This document shows, piece after piece, positions 1-8,140 of a DNA stretch of 27,947 nt. A program made the position numbers and the translations under genes. Below the pieces are notes generated by a model. It saw only the letters and a list, made by a program, of their open reading frames with translations, was not told the DNA's origin and did no database searches. How positions within the stretch are numbered: the stretch's first letter is position 1; each line of letters opens with the position of its first letter. This DNA is from Obelidium mucronatum (taxonomy: Eukaryota > Chytridiomycota > Chytridiomycetes > Chytridiales > Chytriomycetaceae), in contig JAIVFH010000326.1 of the NCBI GenBank assembly GCA_025765595.1, positions 1-27,947 of the forward strand, given 5' to 3'.

Positions 1-192
1 ATGCTCAGTGGCGGAAATGTGCTCGTGTTGGTAGACAACTTTCACGGTTTGGTTAGGCATGATTTTTTTTGTTATATAAATATAGAACGAGATAGAAGGC
101 GCGTGTTTTCCTCACGACAAAGGATAAAGAAATATATTTTTTGTGCAATGGGTTGGAACGAATTCTCTGAGTTTTGTGTTTTTTACATTCAT

Positions 193-197
193 CCCCC

Positions 198-228
<31 letters not shown>

Positions 229-231
229 AAA
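193..231 (+). repeat. Composite homopolymer tract, 26 C then 13 A
   Basis: An uninterrupted run of 26 C (193-218) is followed directly by 13 A (219-231) and then a G. The flank just before it is ATTCAT. Near-identical tracts occur on the minus strand at 27790-27828 (28 C then 11 A, then G) and in shorter form at 27418-27433 (11 C then 5 A). Run lengths may be affected by sequencing error. Confidence 0.85.
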
Positions 232-440
232 GTCATCCAAAAAATAAATAAAGCATCTTTTTTTGTGTCTCTGCGTTTTGTGGCTTTTTACATTCGTATT
301 ATTATTTTTACGCGATTTGAACACTTTGGTTGTGTCGAACTTGGAAAAAACATTTATATAAAAAGAAAAACGTTGCTTACGCGCAGGCGCAATGTAAACC
401 TGGGTCGGGCAATAAAAAGTTGGCGGAAGGCTCCCACGGC

Positions 441-446
441 TTTATT
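441..446 (-). promoter_or_regulatory. Likely polyadenylation signal of the WOPR gene
   Basis: The minus strand reads AATAAA about 40 nt past the WOPR stop codon, a usual position for a eukaryotic poly(A) signal. The element is common in AT-rich DNA, so the call rests on position. Confidence 0.45.
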
Positions 447-484
447 AAGAAGTAAATGCTTTCTTTTTTTACTTTTGGTTGTCA

Positions 485-2146
485 TTATTGTTGAGGCTCT
501 GGCTCTGGTTGGTCTGGTTGGTCTGAATCAATTGGGGGCTGGGGAATCGGATTCGTTTGCATCGGCGATGAAGCAGGCATAGTTGATGGCGGTGCCGGTA
601 CATATGAAGGTTGTGGCGCATATGGGATCGGTGTGGGTTGATAATAGTACTGGGGATGCAACGTGTAATACACAGGACCAGCAGGAGTGTAAGGATACGG
701 TGGGATATGCTGATGATGTGTATGGTGGTATTGCGGGATGGTATAGTTAGGCGGTACAAAGCCTGGGTGAGGACGGTAGAACGGCTGGCTGGCCGCGTCA
801 GGCCTTGGCAACTCGGGGACACTGGCGGGAAGCTGGTAAGGCGGAGCAATCATGCTGATAGGCGGTAGACTGGTGTTTGTACTCTTTGCATGTTGAGGGG
901 ACTCTACATCCTTTGTTGCTGCTGCTGTCACCACCTTCCGCCGTTTTGACGCCGACGACGGAGTAACATCTTCATCGTCACTGTCTTTTCCGAACGCATG
1001 GCGCGCAACTGCTTTGATGGTTTCCTCTCTCCGCTGCTTCTTTGCCAGCACTTCCTCAGATGCGTATTTCTCCATATCAATCGACTCTGCCAGCAGCCCC
1101 TTCCAATCAATGGAAGCATCTTCCAATAACACTTTAAGTTTTTCAGTTTCCGAGGGCGTCACGAACGGCGGCGGAACACGCCTATTCACGCCATCCGGTT
1201 GGTCACCACCAACACCAGATTCAGAAGGCAAAGAAGTTGCGGGGGTATACATATGAATCACATCTTCCCGTGCATAATACGATATAATGCGATGCTTAAG
1301 TCCATCTGATGCTTTCAGTGTGATTGTCCGTTTTGTTAGTCCATCTGGAACAAGACGCGTGTTTTGCTTGAGTGTCTTGAAACTATAGGTGGGTTCTAGA
1401 CCAGGGATCCGTGTGTCCAGAATATGTGTTGGTTTGCATTTTCGTGGGTCTGGTCCATCTGTTGTTGCTTCCACCTCTCTTTGTTGTTGGGGGTTAATTA
1501 GTAATATTAGTTTCTTACGTAAGGAGGTGAAAAAACTTAAAAAAAAACCTGTATAGCAGAAATGGACCATGCACGCGAGAAGGACTCCAACGCCGTCCAT
1601 CCTATACAGTAAAAAAGTAAATAAAAAAAATTGAATGTGCGGTGGAGGTGGTGTGTGTGCGTTTTTTGAGCTCACCCTCCATCGTTTCGAGCTCTCTTCA
1701 AACACTACAATCGATCCACTTCGGATTGGCCCAATTGCAGCACTCTCTGAAGGCACCTTGTCTACCGAAACTAGCAAGCCCCTGATACACGCTTCCACAA
1801 CCAAAAGCGCATCTATCGGTTCCTTGATGAACCCAAAGAAAGTTTCATGCGCTGGTACCGCCGGGATTCCATCTCCTGCAGCCGCCGCCGGTACAGCATC
1901 TACTGCATCAGGATCTTCCGTGTTATGTTTTTCCAGTGTTGGTTGGTTTGCATTGCTTTCTTGTGCGGCCGCTGCTGTTGGAGAATCGGGACAAACACTG
2001 CCACTGCTGCGTCCAACGGATCCTTCTCCGGTCCCCTGTGCTCCACCATCATCGTCTTTGTTTTCTTCGTCATCCAAGGATAACATGTCTGCTATAGACA
2101 TCTTTGTGTACTCTCTTGGTCCTTCAGCCTCCAGTCTATTACTCAT
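485..2146 (-). CDS. WOPR-domain (Gti1/Pac2 family) transcription regulator
   Basis: Three exons: 2146-1676, 1601-1549, 1478-485, giving 505 aa. The WOPR domain (about residues 101-250) begins with ETFFGFIKEPIDALLVVEA and continues with GPIRSGSIVVFEE. The small second exon supplies RDGRRWSPSRVHGPFLLYR, the most conserved WOPR block, and the third holds GLTKRTITL and RIISYYAREDV. These blocks join in frame only after removing introns of 74 and 70 nt (donors gtgagc and gttttt), which confirms the model. A low-complexity acidic, Ala-rich N-terminus precedes the domain, and a tail rich in Pro, Tyr and Gln follows it. Known members (Wor1, Ryp1, Gti1, Pac2) are DNA-binding switches controlling morphology and development; the target programme here is unknown. 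The start is uncertain: Met at 2101 (MSIADML) is an alternative, and the open frame extends further upstream. The gene has a roughly 1-kb upstream region carrying bZIP-type sites. Confidence 0.92.
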   Translation of the reverse strand: MSNRLEAEGPREYTKMSIADMLSLDDEENKDDDGGAQGTGEGSVGRSSGSVCPDSPTAAAAQESNANQPTLEKHNTEDPDAVDAVPAAAAGDGIPAVPAHETFFGFIKEPIDALLVVEACIRGLLVSVDKVPSESAAIGPIRSGSIVVFEESSKRWRVSSKNAHTPPPPHIQFFLFTFLLYRMDGVGVLLACMVHFCYTGFFLSFFTSLRKKLILLINPQQQREVEATTDGPDPRKCKPTHILDTRIPGLEPTYSFKTLKQNTRLVPDGLTKRTITLKASDGLKHRIISYYAREDVIHMYTPATSLPSESGVGGDQPDGVNRRVPPPFVTPSETEKLKVLLEDASIDWKGLLAESIDMEKYASEEVLAKKQRREETIKAVARHAFGKDSDDEDVTPSSASKRRKVVTAAATKDVESPQHAKSTNTSLPPISMIAPPYQLPASVPELPRPDAASQPFYRPHPGFVPPNYTIPQYHHTHHQHIPPYPYTPAGPVYYTLHPQYYYQPTPIPYAPQPSYVPAPPSTMPASSPMQTNPIPQPPIDSDQPDQPEPEPQQ

Positions 2147-2622
2147 CCTTTCCCGTTTGACGTATCGATACCAGCGCTTTACAAATACTTTGACGGAGGA
2201 CCAGTAAGACGAGTCTATGATAGCGGTGGATGGCAGAGAGCACGCAGGCGGAGGTGCTTTTTTTTTGGTTCGGGTAGTGGGTGAATGTGCCAAGAGAGGG
2301 AAAAAAAATTCAGTTTTATTTTTTTTGTTTGCACCCACTTTTTGAAATTTGAAAAAGCAAAGGAAAAAAAACTGTAATTGTCAATAAAAAATAAAAGTGA
2401 AATGAAAGCCTGTTCCCGCAGAAACAAAAGGGAGGATTTTGGGAGAGAGAGAGAGGATAAAGCTTATAACTATCATTTCGAGGAAGCCATCCGGAAAAAA
2501 AATTGCATCTTGACCATCATCGAGTAATCACAAAAAAAAAAGTCTTATTGTTTTCCCAAAGTCCCTGAACAGAGTCAGTAAACAGCTCCCCTTTTTTAAT
2601 GTTCTGGGCCGGAAAAAAAAGG

Positions 2623-2646
2623 CTGCCAAAAAACGGCTCTTGGCAG
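2623..2646. repeat. Short inverted repeat (7-bp arms, 10-bp loop)
   Basis: CTGCCAA at 2623-2629 pairs exactly with TTGGCAG at 2640-2646. The TGCCA...TGGCA spacing could be a dimeric protein-binding site or a weak hairpin; it may also be chance. Confidence 0.35.
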
Positions 2647-2651
2647 ACTTC

Positions 2652-2660
2652 ATGAGTCAT
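2652..2660. promoter_or_regulatory. Gcn4/AP-1-type bZIP site
   Basis: ATGAGTCAT is an exact 9-bp match to the palindromic Gcn4/AP-1 consensus (ATGASTCAT), about 510 bp upstream of the WOPR start and 23 bp from a CRE palindrome. Binding is inferred from sequence only. Confidence 0.5.
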
Positions 2661-2682
2661 TCCACATCATAGGCTGACAGGG

Positions 2683-2694
2683 ATTGACGTCAAT
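2683..2694. promoter_or_regulatory. CRE palindrome (ATF/CREB-type bZIP site)
   Basis: ATTGACGTCAAT is a perfect 12-bp palindrome around the full CRE octamer TGACGTCA. Octameric CREs bind ATF/CREB-type bZIP factors, in fungi often under stress or cAMP signalling. Its place beside the AP-1-type site upstream of a developmental regulator supports a regulatory role. Confidence 0.55.
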
Positions 2695-3089
2695 TCTCTC
2701 AAACAAACTACTAACTACTCGCTTCTTGTAATAATACAAAGCTCATACAGTACATACTTAGCCACTCCCGTAACCCACATTCAAAAGCACAGTTACTATG
2801 AAATAGCCAGCGCCTGCGTCGTTGACTTTTGCGTGGGACATTATTTTATAATTTTTTATAAATTTTTAATATGTATAAATAGTGAGGTTATTTTTTAAAA
2901 GCCAATAAACGTCCACTTTGCTTCCAGACACCTGTTCATTTTCAGAAAACATCTTCAATCATTTTTTTTTCTTTTACGTTTGGTTTCAATTTTACTTTTC
3001 GCGGCTAATAAATACAAACAGTAAATAAATAACCAAAATAGATGTTAAAGTAATAAAAAAACAGGTCTACCACCCCAAGCACCAACCAG

Positions 3090-3112
3090 AAAAAAAAAAA
3101 AAAAAAAAAAAA
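3090..3112. repeat. 23-A homopolymer run
   Basis: An uninterrupted run of 23 A on the plus strand (T on the minus strand), about 60 nt past the stop codon of the minus-strand channel gene. Confidence 0.85.
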
Positions 3113-3170
3113 GAAAAAAGCCAATTTTTTTTTTGCAACTACTTTCTACTTTCTTCTACTACTACTCATA

Positions 3171-4956
3171 CTACTGCAACCGCGACGGTTTCCTCTGTAT
3201 CCCTGCAGCCGCCATCGCGCCTTTCGCAAACGAACTCCGATTATCTTCCACCGCCATCACCATCTTCTGTCCCTCCATCGCCAACTTCTGGATCCTCAAC
3301 TTCATATCTGTAAACTCGCTGATGACTGCATGAAAGTCTTTGAACGTGAGTCGGTAGAGAACAGATGGCATGGCGGCTTGAACTGTGGCTGTTCGCAAGA
3401 CGCGGGTTATCAGTGCGACTTCTAAATAAGTAAAATGAATGCGTTCATTTTTTTTTCTTCTTCTTCTTCTTCTTTTCAATGTTTATAATAAAAAGAGTGC
3501 GCTTACCTCCAATATAAGCCCCATCATACAACGACACAACCTTCACCCCATTCACAAATACATTGACTTTTCCTGACAAGATGAAAAACATGTCATGCCC
3601 CGAATCCCCTTGCTTCGTAATGAAATCTCCAGGAATGAAATAATGCGCATGCAACACTGTAGCGATTCGGTAGAAAAAGATTTCATCGCGTCCATCGTTT
3701 TCAGTTCGTCGTAGGAAGGGGACTTTTTCGATAAGTGAGCGTGTGTTGTGTAGTGATATATCCTGTGATTTTTTTTTTTTTTAGACATGAGACACAGCAG
3801 ATTCGTACAAAGCATTTTTTTTTTTTTTGGTACCGCTCGCAAAGACTCATTCATATCCGAAAGCAACGTATCCTCTTCAAAATATTTCCCACGATATTTG
3901 GTTTCATAATAACTAATCAACTTTTCCCTCGTTTCATCGTCCAGTTTTTTCCATTTCACGTAATCCAACAGTTCCTCCATTTTTTGGTTGTACAAGCGGC
4001 CGGATGGGTTCAATGACATTGCAGCAGACGAAATGTAACCTAGGAAAGACGCGTATATCGCGGCCCCGATTACAATGTAGACGATGGCTACGATTTGTTC
4101 TGTTTCGGTTTGAGGTCTTTGGGGGGAAAATGGTTTTTTTTTTTCAGATACAAGGATCGAGGTAAAACTCTGAAAAAAAAGTTCTTACTTGAAAGACATT
4201 GGGAAAATGTTTCCAACCGCCTATTTTTTTTTTGTCGCAAAGGAAAATGGTCAATACAAAACAAAACAAAATAGCGAAAGGGAGAGAGAGATAGAAAGAG
4301 AAAGAGAAAAAATTCACTAAAAAAAAAACCTGAAAAAGCGTCCACGTATAAATCTGATGACTCCCCGCCTCCTCAAACTGCGGCCACAACCCACGCCACC
4401 CCACAAACCCTTCCACGCCACCCGCCAAATACATGCTACACGCGTTAAAATGAATATAAAAGAAAATCACAACCGCAATCGGAAGCACTTTGGATATTCC
4501 GATTCCAATGTGTTCTTCTAGTTTGTATTTGAGTTTCCGGTAGATTGCGCAGCGGGAGATTATGTTGGGGAGTTCGTAGAACCGGAGGAGGCGCAGGAGG
4601 AGGAGGTATTTGGAGTGTGGGGTGTCCGGGAAGAGTAGGTCGAAGGGAAGCTGTATGTTGTTGTTTTTTTTTTTTTAAGTGTATGTGATATGTGTTGAGT
4701 CAAAAAAAAAAAAAAACACGACAAGTCAGTCATGACTGAAGCAAGCTGTAATATACATACCGATGCAATCACATCCACCACAAGCCATGTACAAATATAA
4801 TAATTGAACCATCCCGATAAACTAGGCCTCATGGACTCATACTCTCGAAAGCTGCACATTTCATGCACGTTTTGAGATTGTGGTGTTATGGTGGACATGA
4901 ACGTGTTTGCACTAAACACAAACGTGATGCTATGACAAAAAAAAAATGGATTTTTT

Positions 4957-5003
<47 letters not shown>

Positions 5004-7377
5004 TACAAATACTTACAAGAGTGTGATTGGAGTCCACGGACCGTTAAAGGCAACCACATAGGGAATAATCCACAGAATAACAAAGTAGGCAACTAGAAGA
5101 AAAAGAAAGAAGAAAAAGAAAAGAAAAAAAAAGAGAAAGCCCGGTTCAGTTTTTTGTATAAAGTAAACGCAAAAAAAAAAAAAAATATATAACGTAACTG
5201 GACATTACGAAATCCCAGACAGTATTAAAATAACTCTTTGGATGCAACCCATTCACCCAAAACCGAATCGAATCGAAATCGGCTTCATCGAATTGATCCA
5301 AGGTTAATTTCCGCCCCTTGTTGTCGTACGCGGGGAGCAAGAAACAAACTAGATAGTATTGGTACAATATCCGTAGTCGAGATGCCATGGGGCTCTCAAG
5401 AGGCACCGGCGATTGTAGGTCATTGCTGTTCAGGCCAGCGGGATCTGAAATATGCGATTCATCCTCCATCGCCATACCAATAACGTGGGATTTGATTTGA
5501 GATATCGTTGAGTGCGTCTGAGTCGTTGATTCCATGTCCTCCGTCTTCAAAATAACTGCACGATTCGACGTTCGCCGGCTGGATGGTGACGCTGTTGGTC
5601 CAAAGTGATTCGGCTCTCCTACAGACAAGAGTCTCGTTCCTCGACCTCCTCCTCCTCGGTTACCAGGTTTTTCAAGATCGTCTTCACTGTGAGTTGTTAC
5701 GGAATCCCGCCCACCGCCGCCGCCACCGCCGCCGACGATGCTAGCTTCTTCAGCACTAATCATGATTTTGTTTGTTGAATTGCCGAATCGGTAGTTTGCT
5801 AGCATACTGCTGGAATCATGGACGGGTGAAGGCCCCAACTGAAGGCCTCTCGGCATGGTACCAGGTTTCAATCCCGATAGTTTCTCACCAGTCCCATTTC
5901 CTGCCATGGGTGCAAAGTGACTACTCCCTATAGTTTGTTTCAACGCCCCTGTTCCCTTCATGGATTTCAGTTGTGCTAGTCGCGATGCAGCTGTTGCTGC
6001 AACATTCATCATATTGTCAGAACTGCCTCCCATATTTTGCAGACTATCTCGAGAAGCCCGATCTTTTGATCCAGGTGCGCGTATGGATTTACTTCGACTC
6101 ATCATAACACTGCCAAGATCTGTGCTGTTTCGTTTCGAGAAGCTCATGTCTGTGCTGTTTCGTTTGGAGCCCGCTTGTGAGTCTATGCCGTCGTTGCTGT
6201 TGATTGTGTCTAGACTGTAGTGGGCTGGGATGGGTGGGACGACGGGTGCGGATGGGAATCGGCGGTCAACGCTTTCTCTGCTCATGAAGCTTTCGACGGC
6301 GCTTTTTTCTTGATCCGAGTCGTCGTCGTCATTGTCGCCGGAAGAAGATGATGAGTCCTGGCTTGCATCGCTGTTGGTACTCTCTCCCATGGATTTCGCG
6401 CTTATATTAAAGCTTTGAGGTAAGGACTTTTCGCTCGTCTGATGGCTTTGCATTCCTGAAGAGATTGAACTGTTCTGGGTCTTTTGAGACGAAAACATGA
6501 GGGGTTCGAGCGCGGCAGCCTGGAAAACTTTTGGTTGCAGTTGTTTTTGACCGCCTTGGAAATCGACCGAGGTTTTCCGTTGATGCCGTTTGAAACTCCG
6601 CTGTGAGCGAATAGCAGCCGCGGCAGCAGATGTGCTGTTTCCCATTCCAATGCTCGCGCGCTGCAATGCCGAGTCGCCCCCGAGAGTCGAAATAATCACG
6701 TTCCCGTTGCTCTGGATAGTCATTGCGTTCCCGAGACTCGTTCGGGGCAGCAGCATTTTTGCCAGTTTCCGGTGCAGCGACTCAGTCGACGTTGCCGCAG
6801 AAGTGGCGGCAATGTTTCCCTTCGACTTGTCTTTGGCGAGGGTGGATGTTGAGCGGGTTGGCGGACTGGCAATGTGCTGCACAGGCGCGGGCTTTGCGAA
6901 GCGCATGCTGAGGCGGCGTGCGCGCTTGTCCGGCGGCAGTTGCGGGTCGACGTCGGCCAGCTCCTTAGTCGACTTTGACTTTGAGTGCTTCGAGGCGACA
7001 GACGCGCGCGCGTTCGCGTTGTATGTGCTGAGGATGGACGCGCGACGCGTGCCGAACAGCGGGCGGTCCTTGTCGCCGAACACGTTCGCCTGGCTGCTGC
7101 GGTTTACTTCGGCGTCGGCCGCGTAGTCGCCGCCGGTCCAGCGCAGCCCGAGGTCGAGGTGCGACGCCGCGGTTTCGTCTTTTTCTTTTTCTTTTTCTTT
7201 GCCGTTGTCTCTTTCTCTGGCCACCGACGCCCGGCTGCTGACGTGCGCGCTGATTCCGCCCACCTTGTAGTCGCCGCCCAGCAGCGACACAAGCCGCTCA
7301 GTGCGCGCAAGAACCTCCTGGCGCAGCTCGAGGACCTCAGAGAGAAGCGACGCGCTGGCGTCAATGCACGAAGTCAT
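3171..7377 (-). CDS. CNG/HCN-type cation channel with long disordered N-terminus
   Basis: Eight exons: 7377-5199, 5092-5017, 4929-4761, 4650-4330, 4220-4189, 4116-3834, 3762-3507, 3421-3171, giving 1188 aa. Residues 1-660 are low-complexity: Ser-rich, a Gly8 run, an acidic SDQ/DDDD patch and many RxxS motifs including a tandem KRNSTD repeat. Then come S1 (VWDFVMSIAYFVILWI), S2, S3 (VVDVIASLPFDLLF, the HCN/CNG signature), a weakly charged S4 (KYLLLLRLLRFYELP), S5, a pore loop and S6 (IVAIVYIVIGAAIYASFLGY). A C-linker precedes a cyclic-nucleotide-binding domain (about 1040-1145) with FIPGDFITKQGDSGHDMFFI and a phosphate-binding cassette GEVALI...RTATVQA, so cAMP or cGMP binding looks intact. 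The pore is odd: the 32-nt exon reads AVGNIFPMSFK where GYG is expected, so ion selectivity cannot be assumed. It would act at the plasma or flagellar membrane. Next upstream is the CFAP141 homologue, 119 bp away on the same strand. Confidence 0.9.
4960..5002. repeat. 43-T homopolymer run inside a channel intron
   Basis: 43 consecutive T on the plus strand, read as poly(A) in the channel pre-mRNA. It makes up about half of the 87-nt intron 4930-5016. Confidence 0.85.
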
Positions 7378-7496
7378 GTTGCGCAGATGTGCTTTGTAAA
7401 TCTGAGTGCGGAAATCTGACGGTCTGAAATATTATTATTAAACGAAAACTATCTTGTCCCAGATTTATTTATTATTTTAATCTATTCAAGAGATAT

Positions 7497-7655
7497 TTAG
7501 ATGCGGTCTTCATGCAACGCAAGCCCCTTTTGCGCCAGTTCGGCCTTGTACACTTTCATGTCGCGTTCCAACAACTCGGATATATCGCGTCTACGCAAAA
7601 CCATCAATTCCCGATTCGCAAGTTCGATTTCATCCATCGTACTGTGTGTGTATTT

Positions 7656-7691
<36 letters not shown>

Positions 7692-7984
7692 AACTTTTCA
7701 GTGTCTGGTCTTTTAACTTTGCAAGGAATACTTGACAGTGCTCTATCCACAAGACACCTCCCTCCTCGTCCATCAGTCACACACTCTCACCTTTCTTTAA
7801 TCTTCTTCAACTCTGTCTTGATGGATATAGCTATCGCGTTATCCTGCCAACTGGATACAAACGCCACTACTTTGTTTCTTTGAAGGAGATCCCGTTGGTT
7901 TTCCAATCGGTTTTCCTCCTTGACGCGTTTGTTGAACTTTTGTTCGGCTTGGATCGATACTTGACTCTTTTTTACTTCTTCCAT
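7497..7984 (-). CDS. CFAP141: CFAP141-like axonemal doublet microtubule inner protein
   Basis: Two exons (7984-7791, 7641-7497) give 112 aa, close to the roughly 100 aa of animal CFAP141 (C1orf189). The match lies in the C-terminal half: ELANRELMVLRRRDISELLE, then YKAELAQKGLALHEDRI at the very end, paralleling the animal ELALAKKQLLMVRQAAL and the terminal GKAFYVERF. The N-terminal half is a charged helix (KKSQVSIQAEQKFNKRVKEEN) with one tryptophan (SSWQDN). The 149-nt intron has a gtgaga donor, a cacacag acceptor and a 33-nt homopolymer. In animals the protein lies in the lumen of axonemal doublets and stabilises them, so its presence implies motile flagella, expected of zoospores. Recognition is from memory of a short family, so a profile search would settle it. 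It sits between the channel and GUT2 genes on the same strand. Confidence 0.75.
7657..7689. repeat. 33-T homopolymer run in the CFAP141 intron
   Basis: 33 consecutive T on the plus strand (A in the transcript), about 15 nt upstream of the exon-2 acceptor of the CFAP141-like gene. Confidence 0.85.
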
Positions 7985-8140
7985 TATTATATTTTTTGTT
8001 TAATTTTTGTTGATTGTGTTTTTATTTTTTTGATTTGAGATTTACCGTACAGCCGCCGTAGGCAGTGTATTCTTTTTCCTTATCTTTATTCTTCTTTTCT
8101 TGCAGTCAGTATTAATAATTGCTTTGCTCAAAACAAAAAA

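Larger units (their letters stand above)
1..484. other. Gene-free left flank with homopolymer tracts
   Basis: I see no convincing gene here. A long open frame runs through on the plus strand, but it translates a C-run/A-run tract into Pro/Lys and has no recognisable domain. The stretch is AT-rich, lies downstream of the minus-strand WOPR gene, and holds that gene's likely polyadenylation signal as well as the C26A13 tract listed separately. Confidence 0.6.
2147..3170. other. 1-kb intergenic region, probable WOPR promoter
   Basis: No coding region is evident. It lies between the start of the minus-strand WOPR gene and the stop of the minus-strand channel gene, so it serves as promoter for the first and 3' region for the second. 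It is the longest non-coding stretch in the window. It contains a Gcn4/AP-1 site, a perfect CRE palindrome, a short inverted repeat, TATA-like AT stretches near 2840-2882 and a 23-A run (3090-3112). Confidence 0.7.

Noticed and set aside
1..582. Long plus-strand open frame from base 1 with a Pro9-Lys4 segment
   Set aside because: It reads through a C26A13 tract, resembles no known protein, has noncoding-like composition and overlaps the real 3' end of the WOPR gene.
1635..2207. Plus-strand open frame antisense to WOPR exon 1
   Set aside because: A shadow of the Ala/Ser-rich coding strand with no domain of its own.
2147..2338. N-terminal extension of the WOPR frame to an upstream Met at 2338
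   Set aside because: The extension is Lys/Phe/Pro-rich translated promoter-like sequence. Met at 2146 or 2101 begins the acidic stretch that leads into the domain.
6590..7419. Open frames antisense to the channel N-terminus
   Set aside because: They arise from the GC-rich coding strand and have no recognisable motif; the sense exon joins in frame to the channel core.
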